Source: Branchiostoma floridae (lineage: Eukaryota > Chordata > Leptocardii > Amphioxiformes > Branchiostomatidae). Taken from it: a stretch of DNA of 64,000 bases. The stretch is from positions 17,287,617 to 17,351,616 of the forward strand of contig NC_049992.1 in NCBI RefSeq assembly GCF_000003815.2, written 5' to 3'. Position 1 is the stretch's first letter; the number at the start of each line of letters is the position of its first letter. A program made the position numbers and the translations under genes. Positions 43,745 to 56,469 of this stretch are shown here, one piece after another. The notes below the pieces were generated by a model. That model was given only the letters and a program-made list of their open reading frames with translations. It was not told where the DNA came from and did no database searches.

Positions 43745-44569
43745 CCTTAGGAAGCCACTAGGGGGCCCATTATCGATCTTGACCTTTGTTTTCCTGACCC
43801 CTTCCCACCTACCAAATATCATTGGGATCCATCATGCAAGGCTTTTAAAGCTGATAACACCCCCCCAGTCTGACAGGCAGTCAGAAAGACAGGCAAACAG
43901 TCAGACAGGCCGCCGGAAAGACAGTCAGACAGACAGACAGCCAGACAGTCAGGCCCCCCTGCTTAAAACATAACCTACTTCATAGTTGAGTAAGGTTTTT
44001 TAATCCCGGGAAAGGAGATTTGCAGTGGAAAACATTTTTCCGTGGAAAGGGGGCGGGAAACCTCCTTTCATGGCAAACTTTTTTTCCTGGAATTAGAAAA
44101 CATATTCAACGTTTAATTATTTAAGGCCCCCCCCCCCCCCCCCCACCGTGAAATAAAAGCCAACCTCTCTCGAAGTGTTTTACCTGTCTATCGTAAGTAA
44201 GTGTGGTTGCAAGAAAATATTGGCGAATAAAAAGATAAATGTTACTTGACAAGAGACTCAGCCTAATGAGAAACTCACTTTGTACACTAGGAATGTACGG
44301 AGGAAGATTTGTTGAACCTCCCCACTTCTCATCATACGGTATCATGAAGACGGGCTAGGAGAGTCAGAATCTTGAAGGTCAGAAATTTGTCTCCCAATCC
44401 TCTTTAATGCATCGCTATACTTCTTGAGACCTGAGGTGGATTTAGGTCAACGGACCTGGCGCACTACTTCATGAAGAATTCAGGAAATCGCCTCAATAAA
44501 GTCTGATGTTGCATCGGGCAGACTTTGGAGATGGCGCCAAGACTATTTCTTGAATCGAACATAACAAGG

Positions 44570-45190
44570 CAGAAAGACGGACAGACGGACAGACGGATAC
44601 GGAAACAGAAAACAAAAAATACAGACAGACAAGACAGACAGGCAGAGTAGACAGGCAAACAAGACAGACAGACAGACAGACAGAGTAGACAGGCAAACAA
44701 GACAGACAGACAGACAGAGTAGACAGACAGACAGACAGACAGAGTAGACAGGCAAACAAGACAGACAGACAGACAGAGTAGACAGGCAAACAAGACAGAC
44801 AGACAGACAGAGTAGATAGGCAAACAAGACAGACAGACAGACAGAGTAGACAGGCAAACAAGACAGACAGACAGACAGAGTAGACAGACAGACAGACAGA
44901 GTAGACAGGCAAACAAGACAGACAGACAGACAGAGTAGACAGGCAAACAAGACAGACAGACAGACAGAGTAGACAGACAGACAGACAGAGTAGACAGGCA
45001 AACAAGACAGACAGACAGACAGAGTAGACAGACAGACAGACAGAGTAGACAGGCAAACAAGACAGACAGACAGACAGAGTAGACAGGCAAACAAGACAGA
45101 CAGACAGACAGAGTAGACAGACAGACAGACAGAGTAGACAGGCAAACAAGACAGACAGACAGACAGGCAGACAAGACAGACAAATAAAAT
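44570..45190. repeat. Minisatellite, 36-base unit with GACA core
   Basis: About 16 units of AGACAGACAGACAGAGTAG followed by ACAGGCAAACAAG, some lacking the second part, then degenerate GACA repeats to about 45300. The long Cys/Leu/Ser frames on the other strand (up to 239 residues) are repeat translation, not genes. A smaller GACA-rich patch lies at 43875-43955. Confidence 0.95.
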
Positions 45191-45954
45191 AGACAGGCAG
45201 ACAGACAGACAGGCAGATAGACGGACTTACAGACGAACAGAAAAACCAGACACTAGACAGATAGACAGACAGACAAACAAATAGACAGATACACAGACGG
45301 GTAAAACAATATACCTAGTAGACAGAAAATACCTCCAAGTAGCTACACTCTATGGTGCTAGCAGCTTACGTTTGTATCTTATATGTTCAATCTGTCATGA
45401 CACCCCATGAGTATCTACGGAACCATTCTTTGAATGACGGCGAGACAAGTGAACTCCATTTGTATTGTATTCAAATCGATTTCACGAAAATAAGTCTCAA
45501 AGGGATTAGCATATCGTTAAACTATTCCATTTGGATACCTATACGCCGTATAACTTCAATATAGCCTCAACAAGCAAGAACTGGCTATAGCATCCCGAAT
45601 CTATTCATAGCTTGTACATAACTCACCCTAAATCTAACCACAATATTGGGAAACAATATTACCTGAAATTGGCTATAGATATGTCTTAAAATGGTGGTTA
45701 AGATTAATCCGACGGTGAGCGATATATACCAACTTCCCAACCTTTGACCCATCACTGACGTCACACTCGCAAAAAGTAACGTGTCCAAGGCAATGGAGTC
45801 AGATAGTCGAAGATGACTGAGAAAGGCAATCGGAAATATGGTGAGTTGTAGAATTGCTTTATTTTTTCAAAATTGTGCAAGTGTACTTTCAGGGAAAACA
45901 GTCAAACAAAGACCCATACCTCCGTAAATAGTTTCATCAGGTTGATAGATCAAT

Positions 45955-46103
45955 TGAACAAAGTCTTCTTCGATGCACAACCTTCCTTTAATTCTTCGGT
46001 AAACGTTTTTGTACTGATGAAGAGACGACAGATGATTGCCGAAACGTTTACTGAAGAAATAAAGAAAGGTTGTTGTGCAACGAAGAAGACTTTGTTCAAA
46101 AGA
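45955..46103. repeat. Foldback repeat, about 55-base arms
   Basis: GAACAAAGTCTTCTTCGATG ... TTCTTCGGTAAACGTTT pairs with GAAACGTTTACTGAAGAA ... CGAAGAAGACTTTGTTC. The loop holds CTGATGAAGAGACGACAGATG. No coding capacity. Confidence 0.8.
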
Positions 46104-46159
46104 CCTTCACCTTGTCTTGGGGCACTTTTACCACAGTCAGTACAACGAGCCCGTTAAAC

Positions 46160-47640
46160 CATGATGTGTTTTATATTGGGGATTACCTTTAATATGTTGG
46201 GTTGTTTCTCGCACGAACGGGGTATCAGTAGTAGCGTCTGCAGTTTTTATTACCCGACAGAACGGCTTGTGTTGCGAAACCTTACGACTTGCAGGTCAGT
46301 TGGAAACCAGAATGATGTCATGCCCGAGGATTTAATCGTGATATATGTGTGTGTGTGTGTGAGCGATTGTTGGCGATATCCAGCTGTTTAGAAAAGAGTT
46401 TGGTCAGGTTAGTAAGTCATTTGATAATAAATTTCTTTCTATACTTTATACCCAAGTGGTTTGTACATATAGGTAAATATCCTACGTTGTTATTGCATTG
46501 TAAACACTGCGTTGCACTACCTATCTATGTACAATGTGTGTGCTAAAACGTTAAACGCTTGGGACCGCATCTGTAAGCAGCGACACCTAGCTGCAGTTCG
46601 CAACAGAACCAGCCAGAATTGCTCTGAGGAAGGCCATAGACGGTAATGAATTAACCACATGGTTGGGTAAGAAGAACTTCGTTTTCCTGTTTGGAATTCT
46701 GATAACGTTTTCGCAAGCTAGCAGAATCTCTCGGGCACAAGTGATATCACATCACAAACTATGCCAATCTATAGTTCATGATACTTCAGCTGTTTTGTTG
46801 ATTGTGCATTTGTTTTGTTGAGCAACTCTGCCAAGGATCATTATTTGGCCACCCTTTATAAAAAAAAGTACATTGTATATGTGTATTTGTAAGAATATCA
46901 AATATGAAAATTGTCCATTTTCAGAGTCAGTTCATAGTCATGACCGACTACACCCTATGTCACGCTCATCTTTCCAAACCTCCCTCTTCTAATTCTTTAG
47001 GTAAGAACTGTAATTCCCTGTCTTCATTCGTCGATCCGCCATGGCCATGTCCTTGAATTTCCCCACAATGATACAGAATAGATGCGGAATTAATCAGATA
47101 AGGAAATCCCTTGGTGAATCCTTATGAGAGGATTTACGTGTCCTTGAATTACATGATTGACGAATGAAAAGGCATTCTCAACTAATTGATTGGCAGAAAA
47201 CGGTCACGGTTTTTGAATGTGGGATTTTATGTTTATCTTATCTGTAGGACCAGACGGTTAGACTGTAAGAGGGTCGTCTATTGTAAAGTATCTCTTTTTA
47301 CTGATGTTGAATTCGCCCTGAAGTACACACTATCCAAAATGCCTATAGTCAGTATACCCTGAGTGGTATGGAGATGTTGATAGCTTTTAGGCGAAATGAA
47401 TATTGCCACTAGAAAGGCGTGCTTTTAATCTAAATGTATGAGCCCAGAGGAATGTGGTAATCTAAAGTGTCGTAGTGAAGCTGTGTTGAAGGAAGGTTTG
47501 AGTACAGCAGACGGCTCTTTACAAAGGTTATTATGAAATACGGTGAGTAGAAAATTAGTCTGGAGGGTTGTCTGTTCTGGGACGACAACGTTGTTTGTGA
47601 AAAGACGTTTCACGGTTCAGGATAACGTGCCAAAGCACTA
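46160..47640. other. No gene seen
   Basis: AT-rich sequence with a short (GT)n run near 46345. I found no exon with splice and coding support, and no clear repeat. Confidence 0.4.
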
Positions 47641-47644
47641 AACA

Positions 47645-47800
47645 TAATAAGGCCATGTTGATATGATTATATGGATGACTTCCACTGGCCCATGGGGACC
47701 CTAAAACTGATGCGGGTTTGCGAATGAAAAAGTTTAACAAAAAAGTTGCCTTCATTATGAAATATAAGTGGTTAGAAAGGTTGAACAAATGATTGGACAT
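47645..47800 (+). repeat. Dispersed repeat, CATATGGATGACATCC family
   Basis: Starts AAGGCCATGTTGATATGATT and continues 'ccctaaaactgatgcgggtttgcgaatgaaaaag', 'ttgccttcattatgaaat'. This is the longest copy in the window. Confidence 0.75.
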
Positions 47801-48259
47801 GCAGAATATAGTAAACCGAACAATAGATTCTTTATTTTTGTTCTTTTACATCTTCATTGACCTTGGAATATTTTATTGTATTTTGAAATACACGGCATAA
47901 ATTTGCTTATTTTGAAGTTGTTTTTTTTACGATTTGCAGTGAGGTTGAAAACTTTACATTTATTTTTGGAAACGGTTAAAAAATGATGCGCGCTGGGATG
48001 TCATCCATATTATGATCTCAACAAGGCCCAATCATAGTAGAGATGAGGTTGGGTTTAGGGAGTAATGAAAAAATAGAAATGATTTGACAAGACAGAGTCA
48101 ATACCACAAGAAGCCAAGAAAACTCTCAAACTCGACAAAAAATGGTCTTTGTGTTTGCTGTAAGTGGGAATTTGCATACTTTAAAGGTACAGACCCTCGA
48201 GCTCGTGCTACAAATCACTTGTATGTTATCCATAGTCTTCAACATGCTGCTTATATCAC

Positions 48260-48400
48260 TTAGGCCATGTTGATTTGATCATATGGAGGACATCCACTGA
48301 GAAGCCCAAAGATAATGCGAACGTGCGAATGAAAAAATATAGTTTGGCAAAAATTGCCTTCAGTGTGAAGTTGAAGTGGTCCAGAAAGACTTCGCACCGT
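48260..48400 (+). repeat. Dispersed repeat, CATATGGATGACATCC family
   Basis: Same order of phrases as 47645-47800: 'taggccatgttgatttgatcatatgg', 'aatgaaaaaatatag', 'attgccttcagtgtgaag'. Confidence 0.72.
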
Positions 48401-48525
48401 ACGGTACGGTATACCTAACAATAGATTAAATTTCCGGTCCACTGATTTTTTCAGGGTCATTTGTTCTGGACCGGTTTTAAAAGAAAACCGGTTTTCTACC
48501 GGTACACTGTACCGGTACCCAACTA
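48400..48525. mobile_element. Fragment of CCGGTAC-rich hAT-like MITE
   Basis: 'ggtccactgattttttcagg' and 'gtaccggtacccaac' match the interior and right end of 51851-52248. The left end is missing. Confidence 0.55.
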
Positions 48526-49035
48526 AGTAATGACAAAGTGTTCTGACTGAAAAATGGAGTCCACATCACCCCTAAAGTCTAAGTATGAACCGTCCCTGTG
48601 ACTGATGAAGACTCTGACTAGTTCATTGGGAACCTAGCACCAGAACGGTCGTATTTTACTTCAGACAGCGTGTGCAAGGCAGGCGCTGAGATTTCCACGA
48701 AATTGCGATAAACTGCGTCGCCTCCACACCCCCTCCCCTTCAATCTTGTATCTCTCGCGCGACGTAAACGTTGTAATTCTGCAAAGCGCGTCGCCACGCC
48801 TTAAGACCGTTAACGCCGTCAGCGCGCCGCGGGGAATCTCAGCAGAGGCGGAGTAAAGAGGCGAAAACGATGCCGAGAGATGGCCGTGTAAACTTCGCAC
48901 GACCCAGCTAGCTGAATCGTCAGGTGGCCGCTACCTTGTACGAGACCTGAAAGAAGGCCTTGGGCGAGATCGTAGTACAGGTAGGGTTATCTACAAAGTT
49001 CTTTCATTTGGAATAATCTGTTGGTACATTTTAGG

Positions 49036-49235
49036 ATGTCCACGTAGCTCAATTGGTAGCAGTCTCACAGTTGAGATCCTGGTTCCAATGAGCTGGTAAT
49101 TGAGAGACCCAGGTTCGAATCCAGGGAAGGCCATTCTGGTTTGAACTGTATTGATTTTTCGGAAGGACGTATAATAGGGTTCTCTTTTTCTAAGAGGTAC
49201 CTCGAACACATTACAGTCGCTTGTTGGTAAATTTG
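49036..49235 (+). mobile_element. tRNA-headed SINE, second head type
   Basis: CCACGTAGCTCAATTGGTAG (A box) and CCAGGTTCGAATCC (B box), then 'ggaaggacgtataatagggt' and 'gaggtacctcgaacacatta'. The tail resembles that of the 5S-headed SINE at 26.95 kb. Confidence 0.7.
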
Positions 49236-49239
49236 ATGT

Positions 49240-51140
49240 TTTACTATCTTCTAATTCTGAGAAATGCGCGCGGCGCACAACTAAAAACCATATTAATGAC
49301 TTTATTACAAAGCAATGCAATTTCGTACTTTTCTTATATCACATTTGAATGATATTCTGTATATCGTTGAGAAATTACTATGTCCCCTTACCTAGTCCCA
49401 TTCGCATCCAGAGGGTCGGGGACTATGGTTCCTCCTTGCCTGGGTGCCATCCGATTGTTACAGGGCTCCTAGCACTCGCTGCCCTAAAGGTACTCAGGCT
49501 ATAGCGCTAGCTTCCACCATCCCTCTCTGTTCTTCGCCTTCTGTATACAGTTACTATGTCATCTTTCTCTTAAACGGTAGCTGGAAATGACTTGCCATTG
49601 ACACCCGTTTGGGCGAAAAGACATGTGCAGTTGAATTGCAAAAATAACACGAAGTCCTAAGGCCTGCGCGACCCTCCACTTCGGCGTGTTTGGTGATGTT
49701 TATGTTTACTAATCTCTTTAAAATTCACCAGTTATTACATTTTAGGAGGCGTTTGTCTGTGTGTGTGCCTGTTGATTAACAACAACATAATTCAAATGGC
49801 TGAATCTATTGGTTCTGTATCTGTTATGTTTGTAGATTGTGACAAAGATGAAAATGATTAGATGTTGGAAACCACTCCGGTTTTCCGTGGTACTGCAGCG
49901 GAGCGTCCGGTGTTAGAATCTCATCTCTGATTTTATCTGTTGCTTCCAAGCTTTGACTTAGGTTAAAAATACTATAGGTCATTCGCAATGGTTGCGCGTG
50001 GCCCAAGCCGTTATCGCCACATAGTAAAACGAATGACCGTTACGTTTATATCTTCGCAGTTTTCTTGAAAGCAAGACGCGCGCTGAATTTCTGTATGTCG
50101 TTGATGTTTAACCGAGACAGTTGCCTCTCAGGACATTGATTGAACGGGCGCCAAGATGATTGAGACTACAAAACGATAAAGTCGTTAAGAATTGCATGGC
50201 TGGACAGGAATCGGCGCGTCCCTAACCTCAGTATGCGTACTTACTCTTCTATCTAAGGTAGCTCACATTTCGATCGGGACGATTCCATCACTCGGAAGGT
50301 TTTAGGGGGGTTAAAAGGACGCATAGTCAAATACGATCGAATGAGACGGCGAAATAAATACTGTCCAAAAAAGAAGAAAGCGTCTTCCTTTTCTGTTGAT
50401 TGCAAAAACGACTAACATGAAAAATCCCACCAAGATAGAAGAAGAAGGATAACAAAAGGGACCAAGTATGAATCCTTGGGGTACATCACATGTAATGAAG
50501 CAAACAAACAAGAAGACAAACAATAGATGGTATTTCGACATTCTAAAGCAGAAAGGATACAAGGGGAACACAATCATATTCATCCAGCCTTGCCAAAGTG
50601 CTAACATATAATAGCGACGCCCGGGGCTTAGCGTTTACTGCGCGTCTACACCCCGGGCACGCTTTGTATGATTACCCGTACTTCGCTACCAAGACGGACT
50701 GACGGCGATGAATCTTAATCAATGGCCATGGAACGCCCAGCACATCTCAATGATGCGCGTTTCCGTGTTCTCTTATCAGAACACAAGCATTTGCAGCTGA
50801 CAGTTCGCTACGATGGATCTACAACAAAATGAGCTAACGGATGTCCGACTGAGCACGTACGCTTTCTACTAAGCTAGATCGTAGTCTGGATATCCATGGG
50901 AGTGGGCTTGCAAAATGATTTGGCAACGTTCTGTGAGGAATGCATGATTTCGCCGAGGGTGCTTCAAATTTTGTGTTCATCTCTCAACGTGGTCGGAGAG
51001 ATAGCAAATATTTTGGCAAAGATTCAAGTACTAAGTAGAAAGTTACATCTGCAGGGAAAGACATAATGTTTACTTCATATGGTCTCTTGGTCTACGCATT
51101 AGTATATATGGTAACCAGCTCTGTCCTTCAACTTGATACA
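49240..51140. other. No gene seen
   Basis: Mixed unique-looking sequence with a small palindrome near 50616-50660 (CCCGGG-containing). No exon is supported. Confidence 0.35.
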
Positions 51141-51145
51141 CATTA

Positions 51146-51256
51146 GCCTGGTATCCAACCGTACTGTAGCTCCTTAGTCTCTTCTGTCCTCTCTTCTCAA
51201 ATACAGGAGACAGAAGAGACTCGTGATCTTTAATATGGCTGGATACCAGGCTAGCT
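51146..51256. mobile_element. Small foldback element, AGCCTGGTATCCA termini
   Basis: AGCCTGGTATCCAACC on the left and GGCTGGATACCAGGCT on the right, with inner TCTCTTCTGTCC / GACAGAAGAGACT also inverted. About 110 bases. Confidence 0.7.
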
Positions 51257-51850
51257 AGACAAAGGTTGTCTACTTCTTTTCCAGTAACCATATTGACCAG
51301 CCCCAACCCTGTCCTACCGCTTGCTACATTATGTAATTGAACACCACAGGGTATCTGCTACCTTACCAGTTACCATGGTAACGGCCGTCTGGACAAGGTA
51401 ATCGACCTTATCTGTCTGGAGCGGAAGAAGCGTTCGAAATGCAGCTAAAACAACATTTTCCCCTGCTTTAAACACAATCATAAAGATACAAATGTAGACA
51501 AAGATAAATTTAAAGCTGTAGACGTAAGAAAGTCATTACAGATAAAAGAAAGCATGAAGGAGTATTTATTTAATGTCCCGTCGTCACAATCACCGAAAAC
51601 GAATCAGAAAGGACGGGCCTTTGTGTAATGGTTTCCTCATATCTCTCAGCGCGCTATCTTCTCGGACTGTTATTGCCGGCTTTGGCGGTAAAGTGCAGGG
51701 AAGCGCGGAAAAGTGTCCATCTGTCGCCCTGGCTCCAGACTGAGATGTCTGTGCAGCTCAATCTAGAATTCCACAGGCTTGCCTTCTTTTCACTTACCCG
51801 TGCGTACTTTTAGTTCACAACTAGACTGTGGAAGGAGAAAATATGCGGGT

Positions 51851-52248
51851 TAGGGCTGGGTACAGGTACAGCGTACCGGTACAAAACCGTTTTTTCTTAT
51901 TGGACCGGTCCAGGAAAACCGGACCTGAAAAAATTAGGTGACCGGATGTTGGACCGATTAGAAAATTAATAGATTATTCTATCAGTCATTCACACTTTTT
52001 AGCGCTTGCAGGTGGAAGAAAATAACAAGAGTGAAGTAGAGTAGAGTTTATAGTAAGTTCTACCAAGTTTTACAAACAAAACGCCAGTGTAAGTCTAATA
52101 TTCCACCAAACAGATTTCTTTGTAGTGAAATGGACCATTGGTATGAGTCATACTGCATCAGGTCCAGGTTCAGGTCCGGACCTGGACCTGATCCTTTGGA
52201 CCTGAACCGGACCTGGACCTGAATTTTCTGTACCGGTACCCACCCCTA
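51851..52248. mobile_element. hAT-like MITE, TAGGGSTGGGTAC termini
   Basis: A 398-base element flanked by a perfect 8-base duplication ATGCGGGT (51843-51850 and 52249-52256). It starts TAGGGCTGGGTACAGG and ends GTACCCACCCCTA. The interior is rich in 'aggtccggacctgg' palindromes. Confidence 0.93.
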
Positions 52249-52259
52249 ATGCGGGTGCA

Positions 52260-53585
52260 TTGATAACTGTCTATGTCCCTGGTTCTGAAATATTGACTGT
52301 AACACGCTTCATTGAATTTGGTCTTAGAGCAGACGTTAAACATACTTTCGCAAAAAAAAAACGAAACGTTTTAAACATGCTTTACGTATAAATTTTGTAA
52401 AAACACAAAGCCTTTTAAGCATGCTTTAAGTATACATTTTGTGCGATCGTCCATTATTTTGCTTGTTTAAAGTTTGCTAAAAGAAAATAACAAAGGCACA
52501 TTTTTCAGTACTGCGGTTTCAAGGCGTTACTGATTCGACTTTGTCTTATATATCTTTATCGTAGCCTTTAGAGAATAGGAAAGCATTGCTTTTGCTACAA
52601 TGTTCCCTTTTCTTCGTCTTCTCGAAGAAAATAAGGCCAACGACCTTGACTAGGCGGCGGCCACCATATTTACCGATAAAGAAACAGACACCATGTGGTA
52701 TTCCATTACATTATGTAGCAAGTGGAAGGGCAGAGTTGGAAGGGCCGGTTATTATCTACTAGTAAATGATTTTGTTTGAGTAATAATAAACATAGCGGTA
52801 CTTTGTTATGCTAGACGATGGGAAGGCAAACTTAAGAGTATTTGGTTACAGATAATCTACCCTTCCTATTCATATTTAATTAGAAGAACTTTATTGCGCA
52901 ACGATCGTACACGGTACAATGTATGGCAAAAAAAGAAGAAGAAACAAATTTATCATCCTAATTAGTAAAACAAGTATCAAACTTAGTACATATGCAGATT
53001 ATGAATATAGAATGAAATTGGCATCCTAATTTCTAGAACAATAAGAGCTAGCCTAAATCATTGATATTGTATCACAATCGAGTGGGTCTAATTATGAGTT
53101 TCGGCATTTTTTCTTATGACAAAGCAGTCTTTTATATATTTACCTATTTTAGCATTAATTCCATCGTTGACTAAGTAAAGCAATTTCGTAGTTCCAACAG
53201 CGCTGAGATGCAGTCAAGCTTGGATATCGTTCACGTATGTCTGAGTACACTAATGATCGGTTGGCTGTGTTTGTAAAGATAAGATACGTTTTCTGTGCTC
53301 GTTAATTGCCACGCTATTAGCTCATGTGGATGAAAATAATTGGGATTATAATGATGAAAGTAGTCAAACACGATTGATCTTACTTGTAGAAGGTGGTTAT
53401 TTTTTTCCAAGATAATTATTATGTTCAGTGACGTGTCTGGATATCTTACACTTAGAAAAAATACAAAATTACTTTATATACAATATTTTACCCCGTACAC
53501 TTGGAGGGGGGGGGGGGTCTCAACCTAGTAACATCGCCTTCATGATAAGCCCACTTGGAAGCAACAAAGATGAAGCGTAAGTTAG
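52260..53585. other. No gene seen; LINE-tail fragment
   Basis: 'agaactttattgcgcaacgatcgtacacgg' near 52883-52925 resembles a reversed LINE 3' end. A G homopolymer lies at about 53506-53518. Nothing else is recognised. Confidence 0.4.
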
Positions 53586-53784
53586 GCCATGCAGATGTGA
53601 TAATATGTATGAAAATTCACCATACAATTATGTTGAAAGAAAGTTTACCATACCATAAATCGTAAAAAAAACAGCTACAAAATGAGCAAATATATGTAGT
53701 AAAGTGCGCAGAAAAACAATCAAAAATGACATGAGGCAGAACATAAATGAAGAAAAAAATCAATCTACCATACATGCGTGTTAG

Positions 53785-53935
53785 CCATTTGCGTAACCTT
53801 CTTGACCACTTAGGATTTCATAACAAAAGCATCTTTTCTTGCCAATTCTTTTATCAAACACATTTAGTTTGGGCGTTTCCAGTGGATGCCATCCATATAT
53901 TTGAATTAGCATGGCCACAGATACATTCTAGACCA
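53785..53935 (-). repeat. Dispersed repeat, CATATGGATGACATCC family
   Basis: Minus-strand copy: 'ggccatgctaattcaaatatatggatggcatccactgg', 'gttatgaaatcctaagtgg'. The phrase 'aggccatgcagatgtgataatatg' at about 53586 may be a second, partial copy. Confidence 0.65.
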
Positions 53936-55509
53936 GAATGTACTAGATAGTCACAAGCTGTGGCACGTGTAGCCTACGATTACATGTATTACCTCAAAAA
54001 GAGCTTTAGCGTCATAAATCATTGATAAGTCCCTGTCAAAACAATTTTCTGCCCCGTTGAAGATTTGCTTTTGAAATGTTGTGAGCCATTAAGGTAGGCC
54101 AGAGGGCAAGTATTATCAGGGGATGGGCTACACCTCAAGCAACGTCTTACCGTTTCCAAAATCATATCCAGTTGCTTGAGTAACTGCTTTTGGGCGCAAA
54201 AGCAACATTACATACTCTTCCACTAGGGCGGCGTTCTCTTTGCGACCGAGCGATTTAACAGAACGCTCACGAATTTCAAATGTAGCCCCCCCCCCCCATC
54301 TTTGTACGATTTGTGTGTTTTCATATCATACTTACATCTTACATCTTTTCAGCCATACTTTCATCTTGCAACATATGATGAAGTCAGGGGTTGCACAACT
54401 CCAATTTATGTTGCAGCGAGGATGCGGTACGATCGACGTCTGGTGGTATGCGAAGGGGTCACCACTCTTGTGTGACAATGTTTTTCTCTGCGCTCACTGC
54501 TTCATGGCTTCCGTACGTATTTATCGTGTAATAGCACGACGGATGAAATATCTTACAATGAAATGTGGTATACCTGGAGGACTAACTGGTTGGATTTGAT
54601 AGAGAGAGCGCTCGTCGGTCTGTAATCTTCTCAGCTACCGTAGAATTCCTTTTAGTTCTCTACATTTGTCTTGCATCGTGCTACAGTTACGGTAAAAGGG
54701 GCCCCATCGTGCCGATTACGGGCGGTTTTCCCTATAAGCTTACGTGGGTCCATAGGACACCTTGTGGCTACCGGGCTATTTTTGGGAACGGCCGGACCCC
54801 CAGATTTAAAAAAAAACAACAACTCGCTGTTAAAGATCAAACCGACGACAAGTAGACTCCGTATACGCGTAAGGTTATTGGTAAATGCTAAGAGGTATCT
54901 CCGTATCTAGCACGCAGTCTTCCGGGACAAATTTGTGGCTTCAGAGCCATGTCGGGACTACACTTCTTACGAGTACTCGGTGCAAAAGTGGCTGTTGCAG
55001 CAATAGCTGCCATCAACTGAATAACAATTAGGTAGTTACTGATAAAGTTACGTTCACATTACTAAACCTGGGTCCGGCGTAAAAAAAGTACTAAATAGAG
55101 AGTAAACACATGTAATATCATTCGTGATCATAATTTTGGTAAATTTCTGGATCAACCTCCCTTTTTTTGTTCCCGTAGACCAGGAACTTTGATCGTAGCA
55201 CTAGCAAGGACCAGAACAGTTTAGATGACGAGCAACCATAACAAAACTATCCAGCAATTATTTTTCCTAAGCCTTTTCTAAACGTCACAAACAGTAAGAT
55301 CAAAGGAAATCACGGTACACAATTTAAAGTAAATTTTGGCATGTTTCCTAGGACCAGGTCACTTACTCCTTTCGCACCACTTTACTCGTTCTCAATTTTC
55401 GTCTCAAGAAGCCGTTACTCTGGAATAATGGTTATTCCATCACTGGTTGCTCTGGCCATTACAAACTTGAGACGCTACTTTTGCCATGTCTTTGATTTAA
55501 AACAGTCAT

Positions 55510-55750
55510 TAACTCCAGACGGGAGTGTTATTTTGCAATGAATAATAATTTCAGGAAGAAAAATGCGTACTTACTTCATAGTACAGTATACGATAAAATA
55601 CCTTCCAGTCCTGCACTGATAAAAAAATCATTCAGTATTCCACTAAAGTCTCCAAATACCCTCTATTCAAACTCAGCAATCTCATGTTATTGCCGAATAT
55701 TGTCTAACAATACATGAAAAAAAGGTAGGTTCCAAAAACAAGTTTCGGGG
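55510..55750. mobile_element. piggyBac-like MITE (copy 4, fragment)
   Basis: 'aactccagacgggagtgttatttt' and 'atacgataaaatacc', 'actaaagtctccaaataccctct' match copy 2. The outermost TIR and right half are missing. Confidence 0.65.
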
Positions 55751-56469
55751 AGGGAGGGGGGTGAAGGTCTTTGGAAAATGTGTCTTCTTATGTGACGGAG
55801 ACGTGAGCCCTGTGAACTCTGGCGGACATTGTGTATCCTTCACACTTTAGGAAGGGAAAATGTATCTACCATCTATTTCAACACCGTCACTTCTGAGAGG
55901 GACTTTGTTTAGTATAACACGAGACGACGTCCGTTTGAATTGAAACGCAATCCCATCGTACAGTCTCAGCCTCATGGGGACATAGACTTCATCTTGCCCG
56001 CCAGCAGAGTCTAAGCCTTCCCGTTATCTTACCCAGACACAACTCATCGGTTCCGTGGTAAACGCTTCACTACATGCAAATAAGCTATAAAGGCAACATT
56101 TTCTGCCTAGTGTGAAGGTCATGTGCCCCCCTCCCCCCCATTCCACTAGAGAGTACGGCGATTGCGCTGTGATCTCGTTGTGACCTAAATCGGACTTGCG
56201 TAACCCTTGGATTCACAGTTAGAATAACAAGCAAAATGTAGTAAGTATGCTTGTGCTGAAAAGATACAAAACGTACAAAGCGTAAAATGTTAGATTTTTA
56301 TTCATAACTTTTATTGAGCTCTCTTTGGAATCGCTCGGTCACAACGTTAACGTAGCCGCCGCCCAAAAAGATTGAAGGTAAGAATATATGATATCTTATA
56401 ACAGAGAAATCATGGTCAATGGAATCTTTAATTTCTGGTGACGTATCTTGAAGATACACAGGACCATAC

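Noticed and set aside
43028-43822. Reading frames of 224-264 residues across the N gap
   Set aside because: They are open only because the gap contains no called bases.
44464-45183. Cys/Leu/Ser-rich reading frames of 200-239 residues
   Set aside because: They exist in all three minus frames because the 36-base repeat unit has no stop codon. The protein is just the repeat read out.
44570-45190. CRISPR-like array
   Set aside because: There are no distinct spacers between repeats; this is a eukaryotic minisatellite.
48661-48900. 79-residue Arg-rich frame in a CpG-rich patch
   Set aside because: No splice sites or family match; it could be a CpG-rich unique segment only.
49036-49125. tRNA gene
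   Set aside because: The head is longer than a tRNA, the stems do not close, and a SINE-type tail follows.
54652-54910. Short frames on both strands near 54.7 kb
   Set aside because: The sequence looks repeat-like and both strands are open by chance; no domain or splice context.
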